Assembly: GCA_902622655.1 (NCBI GenBank)
Contig: CACNQY010000003.1
Coordinates: forward strand, 1 to 61,286
DNA length: 61,286 bases
Reading direction: 5' to 3'
Source of the DNA: an uncultured Pelagibacteraceae bacterium
GTDB lineage: Bacteria; Pseudomonadota; Alphaproteobacteria; Pelagibacterales; Pelagibacteraceae
Shown piece after piece: positions 36,377 through 45,161 of this stretch. Under the pieces are notes generated by a model. The model ran no database searches, was not told the DNA's origin, and was given only the letters and a program-made list of their open reading frames with translations. Both the position numbers and the translations under genes were made by a program. Every line of letters starts with the position of its first letter. Positions within the stretch are counted from its first letter, which is position 1.

Positions 36377-37279
36377 TTAATTTTTAAAAATTTCTATTCC
36401 ACAACTTTTTAAAGTTTCTGTTAAGTATTTATATCCAATTTTAGCATATTCAAAAGGATTTGCTTTTGTGGGATCTTGTTCAGCTTCAACTACAAGCCAT
36501 CCAGAATAGTTTTTGTCCTTTAATACATCAAAAATAGGTTTGTAATCTATACAGCCATCTCCAGGGACAGTAAAAGCACCTTCTAAAAATGCGTCTCTAA
36601 AACTTAAATCTTCTTTCAAGGTTTTTTCTAACACAAATTTTCGTATATCTTTACAATGAATATGAATAATTCTTTTATAAAAATTTTTTAATATATTTAA
36701 GGAATCTCCATTGGCAAAAAGCATATGACCAGTATCTAAGGTAAGTTTTACACTATCATGTGTATTCTCCAATAACCTAATAGTATCTTCTTCTGTCTCA
36801 ATTACTGTTCCCATATGATGATGATATGCAAGTGGCATTTCCTCATCCTGTAAATATTTTCCTATTTCAGATATTTTATTATAAAAATTTTTTGCTTCAT
36901 CTAACTTCATTCTTGGTCTAGTAGATAGTTTTTTACTTGGATCACCTTGAATAGAGTCAGAAACTTCAGCAAATACCATACAAGGAGAATTACAATCTTT
37001 AAATAATTTCAATTGCTCTTGCATATTGATTTTTTCTTCATTTATAGAGTTTCTTCTTAGGTTTGCTGGATACCAACCAGAACAAAGATTTAATTTAAAT
37101 TGATTTAACTTGGGTATTAAATCTCTAGATTTTTTTGGAAATTTTCCACCAGCCTCAACGCCAATAAATCCTGCCTGGCTTGCCTCTGAAAGACATTGCT
37201 CCAGAGATGTATTACCTCCTAATTCGGGCATATCGTCATTACTCCAAGCGATTGGGGAAATACCTAATTTTACTGACAT
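36377..37279 (-). CDS. iolE: Myo-inosose-2 dehydratase, IolE
   Basis: A 300-residue xylose-isomerase-like TIM-barrel protein. The N-terminus LGISPIAWSNDDMPELGG is the IolE signature. Further metal-site segments are MPLAYHHHMGTVIE, LTLDTGHMLFA and IHCKDIR. It converts 2-keto-myo-inositol (scyllo-inosose) to the trihydroxycyclohexanedione that IolD opens. It is divergent from iolG across 29 bases containing an AAGTAAACTT element, and convergent with the pilin-like gene without any gap. Confidence 0.92.
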   Translation of the reverse strand: MSVKLGISPIAWSNDDMPELGGNTSLEQCLSEASQAGFIGVEAGGKFPKKSRDLIPKLNQFKLNLCSGWYPANLRRNSINEEKINMQEQLKLFKDCNSPCMVFAEVSDSIQGDPSKKLSTRPRMKLDEAKNFYNKISEIGKYLQDEEMPLAYHHHMGTVIETEEDTIRLLENTHDSVKLTLDTGHMLFANGDSLNILKNFYKRIIHIHCKDIRKFVLEKTLKEDLSFRDAFLEGAFTVPGDGCIDYKPIFDVLKDKNYSGWLVVEAEQDPTKANPFEYAKIGYKYLTETLKSCGIEIFKN

Positions 37280-37298
37280 ATTTTAGTCTTATATATAT

Positions 37299-37308
37299 AA
37301 GTAAACTT
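37299..37308. promoter_or_regulatory. AAGTAAACTT element in the iolE/iolG divergent gap
   Basis: An exact copy of the 10-mer found at 32642-32651 lies directly before the iolG ATG and about 20 bases upstream of the iolE start. It abuts a 14-base palindrome, CTTATATATATAAG (37288-37301). Given the 29-base gap, a bound protein would block both genes. Operator function is inferred from recurrence at inositol promoters. Confidence 0.45.
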
Positions 37309-38310
37309 ATGAAAAATGTAGCATTAATTGGACTTGGAAGAATTGGTCAAATGCATGGAGAGAATTTGGTTTCTCATAAAAGTTTTAACTTAAAATATGT
37401 TTTTGATGTAAATAACAAGTTAAACAGTAAATTTTCCAGAAAATTTAAAGCCAGTAAAATCAGTAATCCTACGATCGCGTTTAAAGATAAAGATGTAGAT
37501 ATTATATTTATAGCATCTAGTACATCAACGCATATTAAATTAATTGAAGAGGCTGCAAAATATAAAAAAGTAATTTTTTGTGAAAAACCTTTGGATTTAA
37601 ATATTAATAAAGTAAATAAATGTCTAAGAAAAATTAAAAAATTTAATCCTAAAATACAATTAGGATTTAATAGAAGATATGATCCAGGACATAGCTCTTT
37701 AAAAAAGGAACTTAAAAAAGGTATAATAGGTAATTTAGAAAAAATAATAATTACAAGTAGAGATCCTGCACCACCATCAATAAATTACCTAAAAATTTCA
37801 GGCGGGATTTTTAGAGATATGATGATTCACGACTTTGATTTAACAAGATTTTATTTACAAAAAGATGAAATTGAGTCAGTTTTTACAATAGCTAGTAATA
37901 TTTCGGACAAAACATTCAATAAAATTAACGATTATGAACTAGCTACATGCGTTTTAAAATCAAGAAATGGTGTACAATGTATAATAACAAATTCTAGACA
38001 TTGTAGCTTTGGTTACGATCAAAGAGTTGAATTATTTGGTTCAAAAGGAATGATTATTTCTGGGAATAAAAAACAAAATGAAACAGAAATTTTTACCAAA
38101 AAAAATACTTCGCAAAAAAAGCCATTGCTTAATTTTTTTGTTGAAAGATATATTGATGCCTACAAGTTACAGTTGGATGAATTAGCTTTATATGCAAAGA
38201 AAAAAAAAATACCCATCTCTAGCTTTGAAGATGGAAGACGTGCTTTAATTATTGCTAATGCTGCATTAAATTCTTTAAAACAAAAAAGACAATTAAAGAT
38301 AAAATTTTAA
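37309..38310 (+). CDS. iolG: Myo-inositol 2-dehydrogenase, IolG
   Basis: A 333-residue Gfo/Idh/MocA dehydrogenase from the ATG at 37309. The open frame extends 43 codons further upstream but would overlap iolE and delay the Rossmann motif GLGRIGQMH, so it is rejected. Features are EKP at 92-94 (Lys93), GFNRRYDPG, SRDPAPP, GGIFRDMMIHDFD (Asp170, His174), GYDQRVELFGSKG and FFVERYIDAY, all typical of inositol dehydrogenases. It oxidises myo-inositol to 2-keto-myo-inositol with NAD. Located between iolE and the sugar ABC importer. Confidence 0.9.
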   Translation: MKNVALIGLGRIGQMHGENLVSHKSFNLKYVFDVNNKLNSKFSRKFKASKISNPTIAFKDKDVDIIFIASSTSTHIKLIEEAAKYKKVIFCEKPLDLNINKVNKCLRKIKKFNPKIQLGFNRRYDPGHSSLKKELKKGIIGNLEKIIITSRDPAPPSINYLKISGGIFRDMMIHDFDLTRFYLQKDEIESVFTIASNISDKTFNKINDYELATCVLKSRNGVQCIITNSRHCSFGYDQRVELFGSKGMIISGNKKQNETEIFTKKNTSQKKPLLNFFVERYIDAYKLQLDELALYAKKKKIPISSFEDGRRALIIANAALNSLKQKRQLKIKF

Positions 38311-38388
38311 ATACAACTTTCAATTGTATATTATCATTTTCAAATTTAAAATTAAAAGTTGTCTTCTTTACAATCTACTTTTTTTTAT

Positions 38389-38420
38389 GTTAACTTTCAT
38401 ACTTTAAAAGTTAACTTTTA
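38389..38420. promoter_or_regulatory. Candidate operator before the inositol-type ABC importer
   Basis: A perfect 16-base palindrome TAAAAGTTAACTTTTA lies at 38405-38420, containing AAGTTAACTT. A second GTTAACTTT is at 38389-38397, exactly 21 bases (two helical turns) upstream of its repeat in the palindrome. The region lies 19-50 bases before the binding-protein ATG. A possible -35 TTGTCT is at 38359-38364. The arrangement suggests cooperative binding of a dimeric regulator on one DNA face. Confidence 0.5.
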
Positions 38421-38438
38421 TAAACAAGAGGGAAAATA

Positions 38439-39362
38439 ATGAAAATAATATATAAATCAATTTTAGCTTTTGTTGCATGGATTATGCTTTCAGTGTCTGC
38501 TTTTGCAGTGGACGTCATAGTTGTATCACATGGACAAGCTAATGACCCATTTTGGTCTGTTGCAAAAAATGGTGTAGATAAAGGATGTGCAGATATGGGA
38601 ATATCTTGCAAATACACTGCACCTGGTACATTCGATATGGTTGAGATGGCTAAACTAATAGACAATGCTGTTTCGCAAAAACCAAAAGGTATTGTAATTA
38701 CTCTTCCAGACGCAGCTGCTTTAGGAAAATCTGTTAAGGCTGCTATTGCTGCTGGTATACCAGTAATTTCAATGAACTCTGGTTCAGATGACTTTGCATC
38801 ACTAGGTATTAGCGCTCATGTTGGACAAACTGAGTTTGAAGCTGGTGTAGGTGGCGGACAAAAAATGAAAGCTGCTGGTGGAAAAAAAGCACTATGTGTT
38901 AACCATGAAGTTGGAAACGTTGCTTTAGATAGAAGATGTGCTGGATTCAAAAAAGGTTTTGGGGGTTCAGTAGATATTTTAGGAACTTCTAATGACCCAA
39001 CAGAAATTCAAAAAGCTGTTGCTGCTAAATTAGGTGGTGGATATGACACTATTCTTACTTTAGGTGCTGGTCTTGCAGGTGAAGCTGCTCTTAAAGCTTT
39101 AGAATCTGCAGGAAAAGTTGGTAAAGTTAGACTTGGTACATTTGATATGTCACCAGGAATGTTAAAAGCTGCTGCTGCAGGTAAAGTAGAGTTTTTAATT
39201 GACCAACAACAATACCTACAAGGTTACTTACCAATTGCTATTTTTGGTCAGTACATGAGATACGGAACAATGCCAGCTGGCGTAGTAATGACTGGTCCTG
39301 GTTTCGTAACTCCAGATAATGCTGCTAAAGTTATTAAATGGGCAGCTCAAGGTTACAGATAA
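38439..39362 (+). CDS. Sugar ABC transporter periplasmic binding protein (probable inositol)
   Basis: A 307-residue exported binding protein of the ribose/galactose type (Peripla_BP_4). The signal peptide ends at AFA (residue 23). The mature start VDVIVVSHGQANDPFWSVAK contains typical ligand-contact residues. GAGGGAAAATA is a strong ribosome-binding site. Followed by a terminator-like hairpin, then permease and ATPase genes. Its place beside iolG and iolE suggests myo-inositol as ligand, like the Ibp systems of other alphaproteobacteria; other sugars remain possible. Confidence 0.85.
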   Translation: MKIIYKSILAFVAWIMLSVSAFAVDVIVVSHGQANDPFWSVAKNGVDKGCADMGISCKYTAPGTFDMVEMAKLIDNAVSQKPKGIVITLPDAAALGKSVKAAIAAGIPVISMNSGSDDFASLGISAHVGQTEFEAGVGGGQKMKAAGGKKALCVNHEVGNVALDRRCAGFKKGFGGSVDILGTSNDPTEIQKAVAAKLGGGYDTILTLGAGLAGEAALKALESAGKVGKVRLGTFDMSPGMLKAAAAGKVEFLIDQQQYLQGYLPIAIFGQYMRYGTMPAGVVMTGPGFVTPDNAAKVIKWAAQGYR

Positions 39363-39372
39363 AAACTAATTT

Positions 39373-39411
39373 AAAAAAGGCCTAACTAATTTTTAGTTAG
39401 GCCTTTTTTTT
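39373..39411 (+). terminator. Intrinsic terminator/attenuator after the binding-protein gene
   Basis: AAAAAAGGCCTAACTAA pairs perfectly with TTAGTTAGGCCTTTTTT across a three-base loop, giving a 17-bp A-tailed stem followed by further T. It begins ten bases after the binding-protein stop and precedes the permease start by about 20 bases. Read-through would give low permease and high binding protein. Confidence 0.85.
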
Positions 39412-39429
39412 TAGAAAATTCAAATCAAT

Positions 39430-40557
39430 ATGTCTGAAAAAGCAAAAAGTATCGCTTCAAAAAAAATCTTAGGTCAGGATGAAAGGCTTCAAAAAGTTTC
39501 AAAATTAAAATTGCTTTTAAACAGACCAGAATTAGGCGCACTTGGCGGTGCGATTTTAGTATTTATATTTTTTGGAATAGTTGCAGGTGATACTGGAATG
39601 TTTAGTGCATACGGCATGCTTAACTTTTTAGATGTATCAGCAAATTTAGGTATTATTGCAATAGCAGCTGCAATGTTAATGATTGGTGGTGAGTTTGATC
39701 TATCTATTGGATCAATGATTGGTTTCGCAGGTATTTGTATTGCTATACCTGCAATTTATTGGGGTTGGCCATTGTGGGTAAGTATAATTTTTGCTTTTGC
39801 GATGGCTGTTCTTGTTGGATATTTTAACGGAATTTTAGTTGTTAGAACTGGCCTGCCTTCTTTTATAGTTACTTTAGCAATGTTATTTATTTTAAGAGGA
39901 GCAACATTAGCAATTACTAGATTGATTACTGGAAGAACTCAAGTTCCAGGCTTAAGAGTTTTAATTGAAAATGATCCTATTGCATGGATGTTTGCTACTG
40001 ATACTTTTAAGTGGTTATTTACTTGGCTAGGTTCTATGAATTTAATTGCACTTCGTACAGACGGTACCCCATTAGCAACAGGAATACCTCCATCAGTAAT
40101 TTGGTTTATTGCTGCAACATTATTTGCAACATGGATATTGATGAAAACAAGATATGGAAATTGGATATTCGCATCTGGGGGAGACAAAAATGGTGCAACA
40201 AATGTAGGAGTTCCAGTTGGAAGAGTAAAAATAAGTTTATTTATTGGTACTGCAGTTGCTGCAACAATCTTTGCAACAATCCAAGTATTAGATGCTGGTT
40301 CAGCAGATACAATGAGAGGTAACTTAAAAGAGTTAGAGGCAATTGCAGCTGCAGTTGTTGGTGGTTGTTTACTGACTGGTGGTTATGGATCTGCAATTGG
40401 TGCTGCATTTGGTGCTTTAATTTTTGGAACAGTATCTATGGGAATATTTTATACAGATGTTGATACTGATTGGTTTAAGGTTTTTTTAGGTGCAATGATG
40501 CTAATTGCAGTAGTATTTAATAATTACGTAAGAAGAAGAGTAACAGAGAGTAAATAA
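39430..40557 (+). CDS. Sugar ABC transporter permease (RbsC/IatP-like)
   Basis: A 375-residue membrane permease of the ribose/xylose/inositol class with about ten helices. It contains [16 protein letters not shown], the [20 protein letters not shown] stretch, and the coupling loop [18 protein letters not shown] that contacts the ATPase. The N-terminal 35 residues are cytoplasmic and basic. Its stop overlaps the ATPase start by one base. It works with the binding protein encoded upstream. Confidence 0.9.
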   Translation: MSEKAKSIASKKILGQDERLQKVSKLKLLLNRPELGALGGAILVFIFFGIVAGDTGMFSAYGMLNFLDVSANLGIIAIAAAMLMIGGEFDLSIGSMIGFAGICIAIPAIYWGWPLWVSIIFAFAMAVLVGYFNGILVVRTGLPSFIVTLAMLFILRGATLAITRLITGRTQVPGLRVLIENDPIAWMFATDTFKWLFTWLGSMNLIALRTDGTPLATGIPPSVIWFIAATLFATWILMKTRYGNWIFASGGDKNGATNVGVPVGRVKISLFIGTAVAATIFATIQVLDAGSADTMRGNLKELEAIAAAVVGGCLLTGGYGSAIGAAFGALIFGTVSMGIFYTDVDTDWFKVFLGAMMLIAVVFNNYVRRRVTESK

Positions 40558-41348
40558 TGTCAGAAAATTTGATTGAATTTAATAATATAAGTAAATTTTT
40601 TGGAAAAGTTATTGCTCTAAAAGATGTCACTATGAAATTAAAAAAAGGTGAAATCATGTGTTTACTTGGTGATAATGGTGCGGGCAAATCAACATTAATT
40701 AAAACTCTTGCGGGTGTTTATAAACCAGATGAAGGTGAAATTTTAATTGAAGGTAAAAAAACAATTTTTGACTCACCTAAAGATGCTTTAGATATGGGTA
40801 TTGGTACAGTTTATCAAGATTTGGCTCTTGTTTCTTTAATGAGCATTACTAGAAATTTTTTTATGGGTAGAGAACCTATTAAAGGAATTCCTTTCTTAAA
40901 AACTTTTGACATTGAAAAAGCGAATAAAATTGCTGCTGACAGAATGGGACAGATAGGTATTGATGTAAGAGATCCATCTCAAGCTGTTGGGACAATGTCT
41001 GGAGGAGAAAGACAATGCTTAGCAATATCCAGAGCCATATATTTTGGTGCTAAAGTTTTAGTGTTAGACGAGCCTACTTCAGCGCTAGGTGTACATCAGG
41101 CTTCAATGGTTTTAAAATACGTAGTTAAGGCAGCCTCTGAAGGTTTGGCTGTAATTTTAATTACTCATAATGTGCATCATGCATACCCGGTTGGAAATAG
41201 TTTTACAGTTCTTAATAGAGGAAGAAGTTTAGGTACCTTTAATAAAAAGGATATTAGTAGAGAAGAACTTCTTGGAATGATGGCTGGTGGTGAAGAACTT
41301 GATAAACTCGAAGTTGAGCTAAAAGAAATGAATAGACTTAATAGTTAA
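40557..41348 (+). CDS. Sugar ABC transporter ATP-binding protein (single-domain)
   Basis: A 263-residue ATPase with a single nucleotide-binding domain: Walker [10 protein letters not shown] (38-46), signature [10 protein letters not shown], Walker [12 protein letters not shown] and H-loop LITHNVHH. Ribose-type importers often use a fused double-domain ATPase of about 500 residues; this is the short FrcA-like form that would work as a homodimer. Translationally coupled to the permease. Confidence 0.88.
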   Translation: MSENLIEFNNISKFFGKVIALKDVTMKLKKGEIMCLLGDNGAGKSTLIKTLAGVYKPDEGEILIEGKKTIFDSPKDALDMGIGTVYQDLALVSLMSITRNFFMGREPIKGIPFLKTFDIEKANKIAADRMGQIGIDVRDPSQAVGTMSGGERQCLAISRAIYFGAKVLVLDEPTSALGVHQASMVLKYVVKAASEGLAVILITHNVHHAYPVGNSFTVLNRGRSLGTFNKKDISREELLGMMAGGEELDKLEVELKEMNRLNS

Positions 41349-41418
41349 ATTACCTCGTTTTATGTTGTAATATTTGCGGCATAGCAATTTCTATACAATG
41401 TTATAAAAGATATAGAAA

Positions 41419-42411
41419 ATGATAACACTTAAAGACAATTTTGGAAGAACTTTTCCATATATTAGAATGTCTATTACAGATGTTTGTAACTTTAAATGTG
41501 GATATTGCTTACCTAATGGATATCAAGTTGACAAAAGTGATAACAGAAAATTTCTTCATTTAGATGAAATAAAACGACTTGCAAAATGTTTTTCTGAGTT
41601 AGGAGTAAATAAGATTAGAATTACAGGTGGTGAGCCAACCGTAAGAAAAGATTTTTTTGATATAATAAAAGTTTTAAAATTTGAGTCTGGAATACAAAAT
41701 GTTGTTATCACAACTAATGGATATAAATTAGATAAAAAAGCAGAACTGTTAATTAATAGTGGGCTTACTGGAATAAACATAAGTGTAGACAGTTTAAATA
41801 GAGAAACTTTTAAAAATATTACTGGTCATGATAGATTGCCAGAAATTTTACAGGGAATAAAAAATTTACAAAATTTAGGTTTTGAAAATATCAAAATTAA
41901 TGCTGTACTTTTAAATAGAGTAAATTCTTCAATTAAAGATTTTAATAATTGGGCAGAATATATTGAGAAGAATAAAGTTGATTTCAGATATATAGAACTA
42001 ATGAGAACTGGAGACAATTTAGATTATTTTAAAAAATATCACGTCTCTTCACAAATATTTAAAGAATATTTAAATAAAAATAATTGGATTTATCAAACAT
42101 TTGGCAAAGATTCTGGACCATCATTAAATTATATTAACCCTAAATTTAAAGGTAAGTTTGGTATTATTGCGCCATACTCAAAAGATTTTTGTAAATCATG
42201 CAATAGACTTAGAATTACATCAAGAGGAGATTTAAGACTTTGCTTATTTGGAAATACAGGAATAAACTTAAGACATCTATTAAAATCAAATGATCAGCTC
42301 AATGAATTAAAAGATTTAATCATGAAACAGATGCAATTTAAAAAAGAGTCTCATTATTTAGAATTAGGTGATACTGGTTCGACAAAAAATTTATCAAAAA
42401 CTGGAGGATAA
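41419..42411 (+). CDS. moaA: GTP 3',8-cyclase MoaA (molybdenum cofactor step 1)
   Basis: A 330-residue radical-SAM enzyme. The N-terminal cluster motif CNFKCGYC has Cys23/27/30; the second cluster lies in CKSCNRLRITSRG with a third Cys in LRLCLFG. The C-terminal Gly-Gly tail needed for activity is present (SKTGG). It converts GTP to 3',8-cyclo-dihydro-GTP. First gene of an operon moaA-moaC-moaD-moaE-msrP-msrQ. Confidence 0.95.
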   Translation: MITLKDNFGRTFPYIRMSITDVCNFKCGYCLPNGYQVDKSDNRKFLHLDEIKRLAKCFSELGVNKIRITGGEPTVRKDFFDIIKVLKFESGIQNVVITTNGYKLDKKAELLINSGLTGINISVDSLNRETFKNITGHDRLPEILQGIKNLQNLGFENIKINAVLLNRVNSSIKDFNNWAEYIEKNKVDFRYIELMRTGDNLDYFKKYHVSSQIFKEYLNKNNWIYQTFGKDSGPSLNYINPKFKGKFGIIAPYSKDFCKSCNRLRITSRGDLRLCLFGNTGINLRHLLKSNDQLNELKDLIMKQMQFKKESHYLELGDTGSTKNLSKTGG

Positions 42412-42413
42412 AA

Positions 42414-42956
42414 TTGAAACTAAAAGTAATTAACCAAGATTCATTAAAAGACTGGGTTAAAGAAGTATTTAAAGATAACTCTTTTCATATGATTGATGTT
42501 TCCTCAAAAAAGAAAACTTTTAGAAGAGCACTGGCTACTGGTAAGATATTTGTAGGTAAATCAGTTTTTAATTTAATCCAGAATAAAGAAATGCCAAAGG
42601 GTGATCCTTTAACTTTAGCAGAAGTAGCTTCTGTTTTGGGTGTAAAAAAGACAAGTGAATTAATACCTTTATGTCATCCACTGCCCATTGATCATACTGC
42701 AACAAAAATAATTATGAATGAAGAAGATTATTCAATTGAAGTATTTTGTGTTGTTTCTACTTATTCTAAAACAGGGGTAGAAATGGAGTCCATTATGGGT
42801 GTTAATGCAGCTCTAATAACTATTTATGACTTAAGCAAAATAGTAAACCCTAATCTTAAAATTGAAAATATTAAACTTTTAATTAAAGAAGGTGGAAAAA
42901 GTGGTTTGTGGAAAAATCCAGAGGGTATTCCAGATTTCTTAAAAGAATTATTTTAA
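42414..42956 (+). CDS. moaC: Cyclic pyranopterin monophosphate synthase MoaC
   Basis: A 180-residue enzyme that makes cyclic pyranopterin from the MoaA product. MoaC hallmarks are HMIDVSSKKKTFRRA, the LIPLCHPLPIDH active-site loop, and GVEMESIMGVNAAL. It starts with TTG, supported by GGAGG six bases upstream inside the moaA end; the next ATG would remove the first 23 residues. Two bases separate it from moaA. Confidence 0.93.
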   Translation: MKLKVINQDSLKDWVKEVFKDNSFHMIDVSSKKKTFRRALATGKIFVGKSVFNLIQNKEMPKGDPLTLAEVASVLGVKKTSELIPLCHPLPIDHTATKIIMNEEDYSIEVFCVVSTYSKTGVEMESIMGVNAALITIYDLSKIVNPNLKIENIKLLIKEGGKSGLWKNPEGIPDFLKELF

Positions 42957-42957
42957 A

Positions 42958-43227
42958 ATGAAAATTAAAATCGAACTTTTTGGTGTTAGTAGGGAGTTTA
43001 GTAAAAATAATTTACTAGAATTCGAAATTAATAATAATTCCACAATTAAAGATATAAGAAATAAAATAATAAATTATCTAGATCAGAATTTTAATGGAAA
43101 CAAAAATTTTAAAAAAATAGTAAATTCCTCAGCTTTTTGCACTGAAAACAATAACATTGTAAGCGACAATTATAAAATAACAAAAAATGAAAAGATTGCT
43201 ATTATTCCCCCAATTGGAGGAGGATAA
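42958..43227 (+). CDS. moaD: Molybdopterin synthase sulfur carrier MoaD
   Basis: An 89-residue ubiquitin-like protein ending in PPIGGG, the C-terminal Gly-Gly that is thiocarboxylated for sulfur delivery. The beta-grasp pattern is plain (start FGVSREF, IIPPIGGG end). One base separates it from moaC and its stop overlaps the moaE start by one base. Partner of MoaE. Activation needs a MoeB-type enzyme not seen here. Confidence 0.9.
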   Translation: MKIKIELFGVSREFSKNNLLEFEINNNSTIKDIRNKIINYLDQNFNGNKNFKKIVNSSAFCTENNNIVSDNYKITKNEKIAIIPPIGGG

Positions 43228-43679
43228 TGCTTCACGCAAAAGTTGTTAATATCAAAGAAAAAAAAATATCTTTATCTGCAGCAGAAAAATTTGTCCATTC
43301 ATCTGATTATGGGGCAACAATATATTTTACTGGAACAGTTCGTAACCAAAATAATAAAAAAAATGTTATAGGAATTACCTATGATAGTCATGATGCGCTA
43401 GTTATTAAAAGTTTCAATGAAATTTATGAGGAGGCATATCATAAACTTAAGATTCAAAATAGAGCAGTTTTTATTGAGCATGCTAAAGGATATTTAAACC
43501 TTGGAGAAATAAGCATTATTATTGCTGTTGCATGCAAACATAGAGATGAGGCTTACATATTATCAAGATATATAATTGAGGAAATAAAAAAAAGATCTCC
43601 GATATGGAAAAAAGAACATTATGTTGATAACCAAAGTGATTGGTTAAAAGGAAATCCTATAGTTCATGAAAAAAATTAA
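43227..43679 (+). CDS. moaE: Molybdopterin synthase catalytic subunit MoaE
   Basis: A 150-residue protein with MoaE features: ATIYFTGTVRNQNNKK, GITYDSHDAL, IEHAKGYLNLGEISI, the catalytic basic segment RSPIWKKEHY and the terminal WLKGNP. It adds two sulfurs to cyclic pyranopterin using MoaD thiocarboxylate. It overlaps moaD by one base and msrP by 14 bases, showing tight coupling. Confidence 0.92.
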   Translation: MLHAKVVNIKEKKISLSAAEKFVHSSDYGATIYFTGTVRNQNNKKNVIGITYDSHDALVIKSFNEIYEEAYHKLKIQNRAVFIEHAKGYLNLGEISIIIAVACKHRDEAYILSRYIIEEIKKRSPIWKKEHYVDNQSDWLKGNPIVHEKN

Positions 43680-44577
43680 ATTTTCAGAGGTAACTCCAGA
43701 ACATATTTATAGAAATAGAAGAAACTTTATAAAAAAATTTGGACTTGCTGCAGGATCTGTTTTTTTAAGCCAAAATTTAAACTTTTCGGCAGATGCTGCT
43801 CCTAAAAAGGAAGATTTAAAATTAACTGAGTATAGATATATAACCACTTATAATAATTACTATGAGTTTGGTACTGGTAAATCTGATCCAATTGAAAAAT
43901 CTCAAAATTTTAAAACAAAACCATGGGATGTCGTAATCGATGGAGAAGTCGAAAATCCTATGACACTTTCAATAGAAGAAATAACAACAATGTTTCCTTC
44001 AGAAGAAAGAGTATATAAATTAAGATGTGTCGAGGGATGGTCAATGATAATTCCTTGGCTTGGATTCCCCCTAAATAAAATTTTAAAAAAAGTTTCACCA
44101 ACTAGCAAGGCTAAATTTGTAAAATTTACATCTATACTTGATCCTGAGCAAATGATTGGGCAAAGATACCCGATTTTAGATTGGCCTTACAAAGAAGGTT
44201 TAAGAATAGATGAAGCTATGCATGATTTAACTATTTTAGTCACTGGTTTGTATGGTAAAAAACTACCAAATCAAAATGGTTCGCCACTAAGATTGATTGT
44301 TCCATGGAAGTATGGTTTTAAAAGTTCAAAAGCAATTGTAAATATAAAATTAGTCGAAAAAATGCCTACATCATCGTGGATGAAAGCATCACCAAGAGAA
44401 TATGGATTTTATTCAAATGTAAATCCAAAAGTAGATCACCCTAGATGGTCACAAGCATCTGAAAGAGCTATCGGCGAAGGTATTATTAGTCCAAGAATTC
44501 CAACAACTATGTTTAATGGTTATGGAGATGAGGTAGCAAGCTTATACACGGGTATGGATTTGAAAAAATATTTTTAA
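43666..44577 (+). CDS. msrP: Periplasmic methionine sulfoxide reductase MsrP, molybdopterin subunit
   Basis: A 303-residue sulfite-oxidase-fold enzyme exported by Tat: RNRRNFIKK (residues 16-24) precedes a hydrophobic stretch. The Mo ligand is Cys121 in LRCVEGWSMIIPW. GSPLRLIVPWKYGFK is also family-typical. It uses the Mo-molybdopterin cofactor made by the genes directly upstream and receives electrons from MsrQ to repair oxidised methionine in envelope proteins. The start overlaps moaE by 14 bases. Confidence 0.94.
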   Translation: MKKIKFSEVTPEHIYRNRRNFIKKFGLAAGSVFLSQNLNFSADAAPKKEDLKLTEYRYITTYNNYYEFGTGKSDPIEKSQNFKTKPWDVVIDGEVENPMTLSIEEITTMFPSEERVYKLRCVEGWSMIIPWLGFPLNKILKKVSPTSKAKFVKFTSILDPEQMIGQRYPILDWPYKEGLRIDEAMHDLTILVTGLYGKKLPNQNGSPLRLIVPWKYGFKSSKAIVNIKLVEKMPTSSWMKASPREYGFYSNVNPKVDHPRWSQASERAIGEGIISPRIPTTMFNGYGDEVASLYTGMDLKKYF

Positions 44578-45161
44578 TGAAAAAATATTTAAAGTTAAGT
44601 GTGTTTATTTTAAGTTTACTTCCATTTTTACTTATTGTTTACAAAATATTTTTAGATAAATTAGGTCCAGAGCCTATTAAAGAAATTACACACTTTACAG
44701 GAGAATGGACATTAATTTTTATTTGTTTAACATTATCAATGAGTCCACTTAAAAGATTCACAAATCTAACTATTTGGGTAAGTTTTAGAAGAATGTTGGG
44801 CTTATTTGTTTTTTTTTATGCAACATTACATTTACTAACTTATGTAGGTTTAGATTATAGATTTAATTGGCCACCTATATTAGATGATGTGATAAAAAAA
44901 AAATATATTTTTATTGGTTTTTCTGCTTGGCTCCTATTACTACCTTTAGCTATAACATCTTCTAAAAAAATGATGTTATTACTTAAAAATAATTGGAAAA
45001 AATTACACAGATTAATTTACGTTATCGCTATTTTTGGATCTCTTCATTATATATGGCTTTCAAAAACAATTTTTTTTAAACCTTTAATTTATTTTATAAT
45101 TATAATTATTTTATTAGCCTTGAGAATTAGGATTAAAAATAGGAATATAAAATATGGATGA
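44577..45161 (+). CDS. msrQ: MsrQ, heme-binding membrane subunit of the MsrPQ system
   Basis: A 194-residue membrane protein of the ferric-reductase-like family with about five to six helices. Histidines expected to hold heme lie in FYATLHLLTYVG and in WKKLHRLIYVIAIFGSLHY. It starts on the msrP stop (overlap of one base) and overlaps the DUF1244 gene by eight bases. It passes electrons from the inner membrane to periplasmic MsrP. Confidence 0.92.
   Translation: MKKYLKLSVFILSLLPFLLIVYKIFLDKLGPEPIKEITHFTGEWTLIFICLTLSMSPLKRFTNLTIWVSFRRMLGLFVFFYATLHLLTYVGLDYRFNWPPILDDVIKKKYIFIGFSAWLLLLPLAITSSKKMMLLLKNNWKKLHRLIYVIAIFGSLHYIWLSKTIFFKPLIYFIIIIILLALRIRIKNRNIKYG

Noticed and set aside
37180..37308. 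Upstream extension of the iolG frame
   Set aside because: It overlaps divergent iolE, has no ribosome-binding site, and the Rossmann motif begins right after the ATG at 37309.
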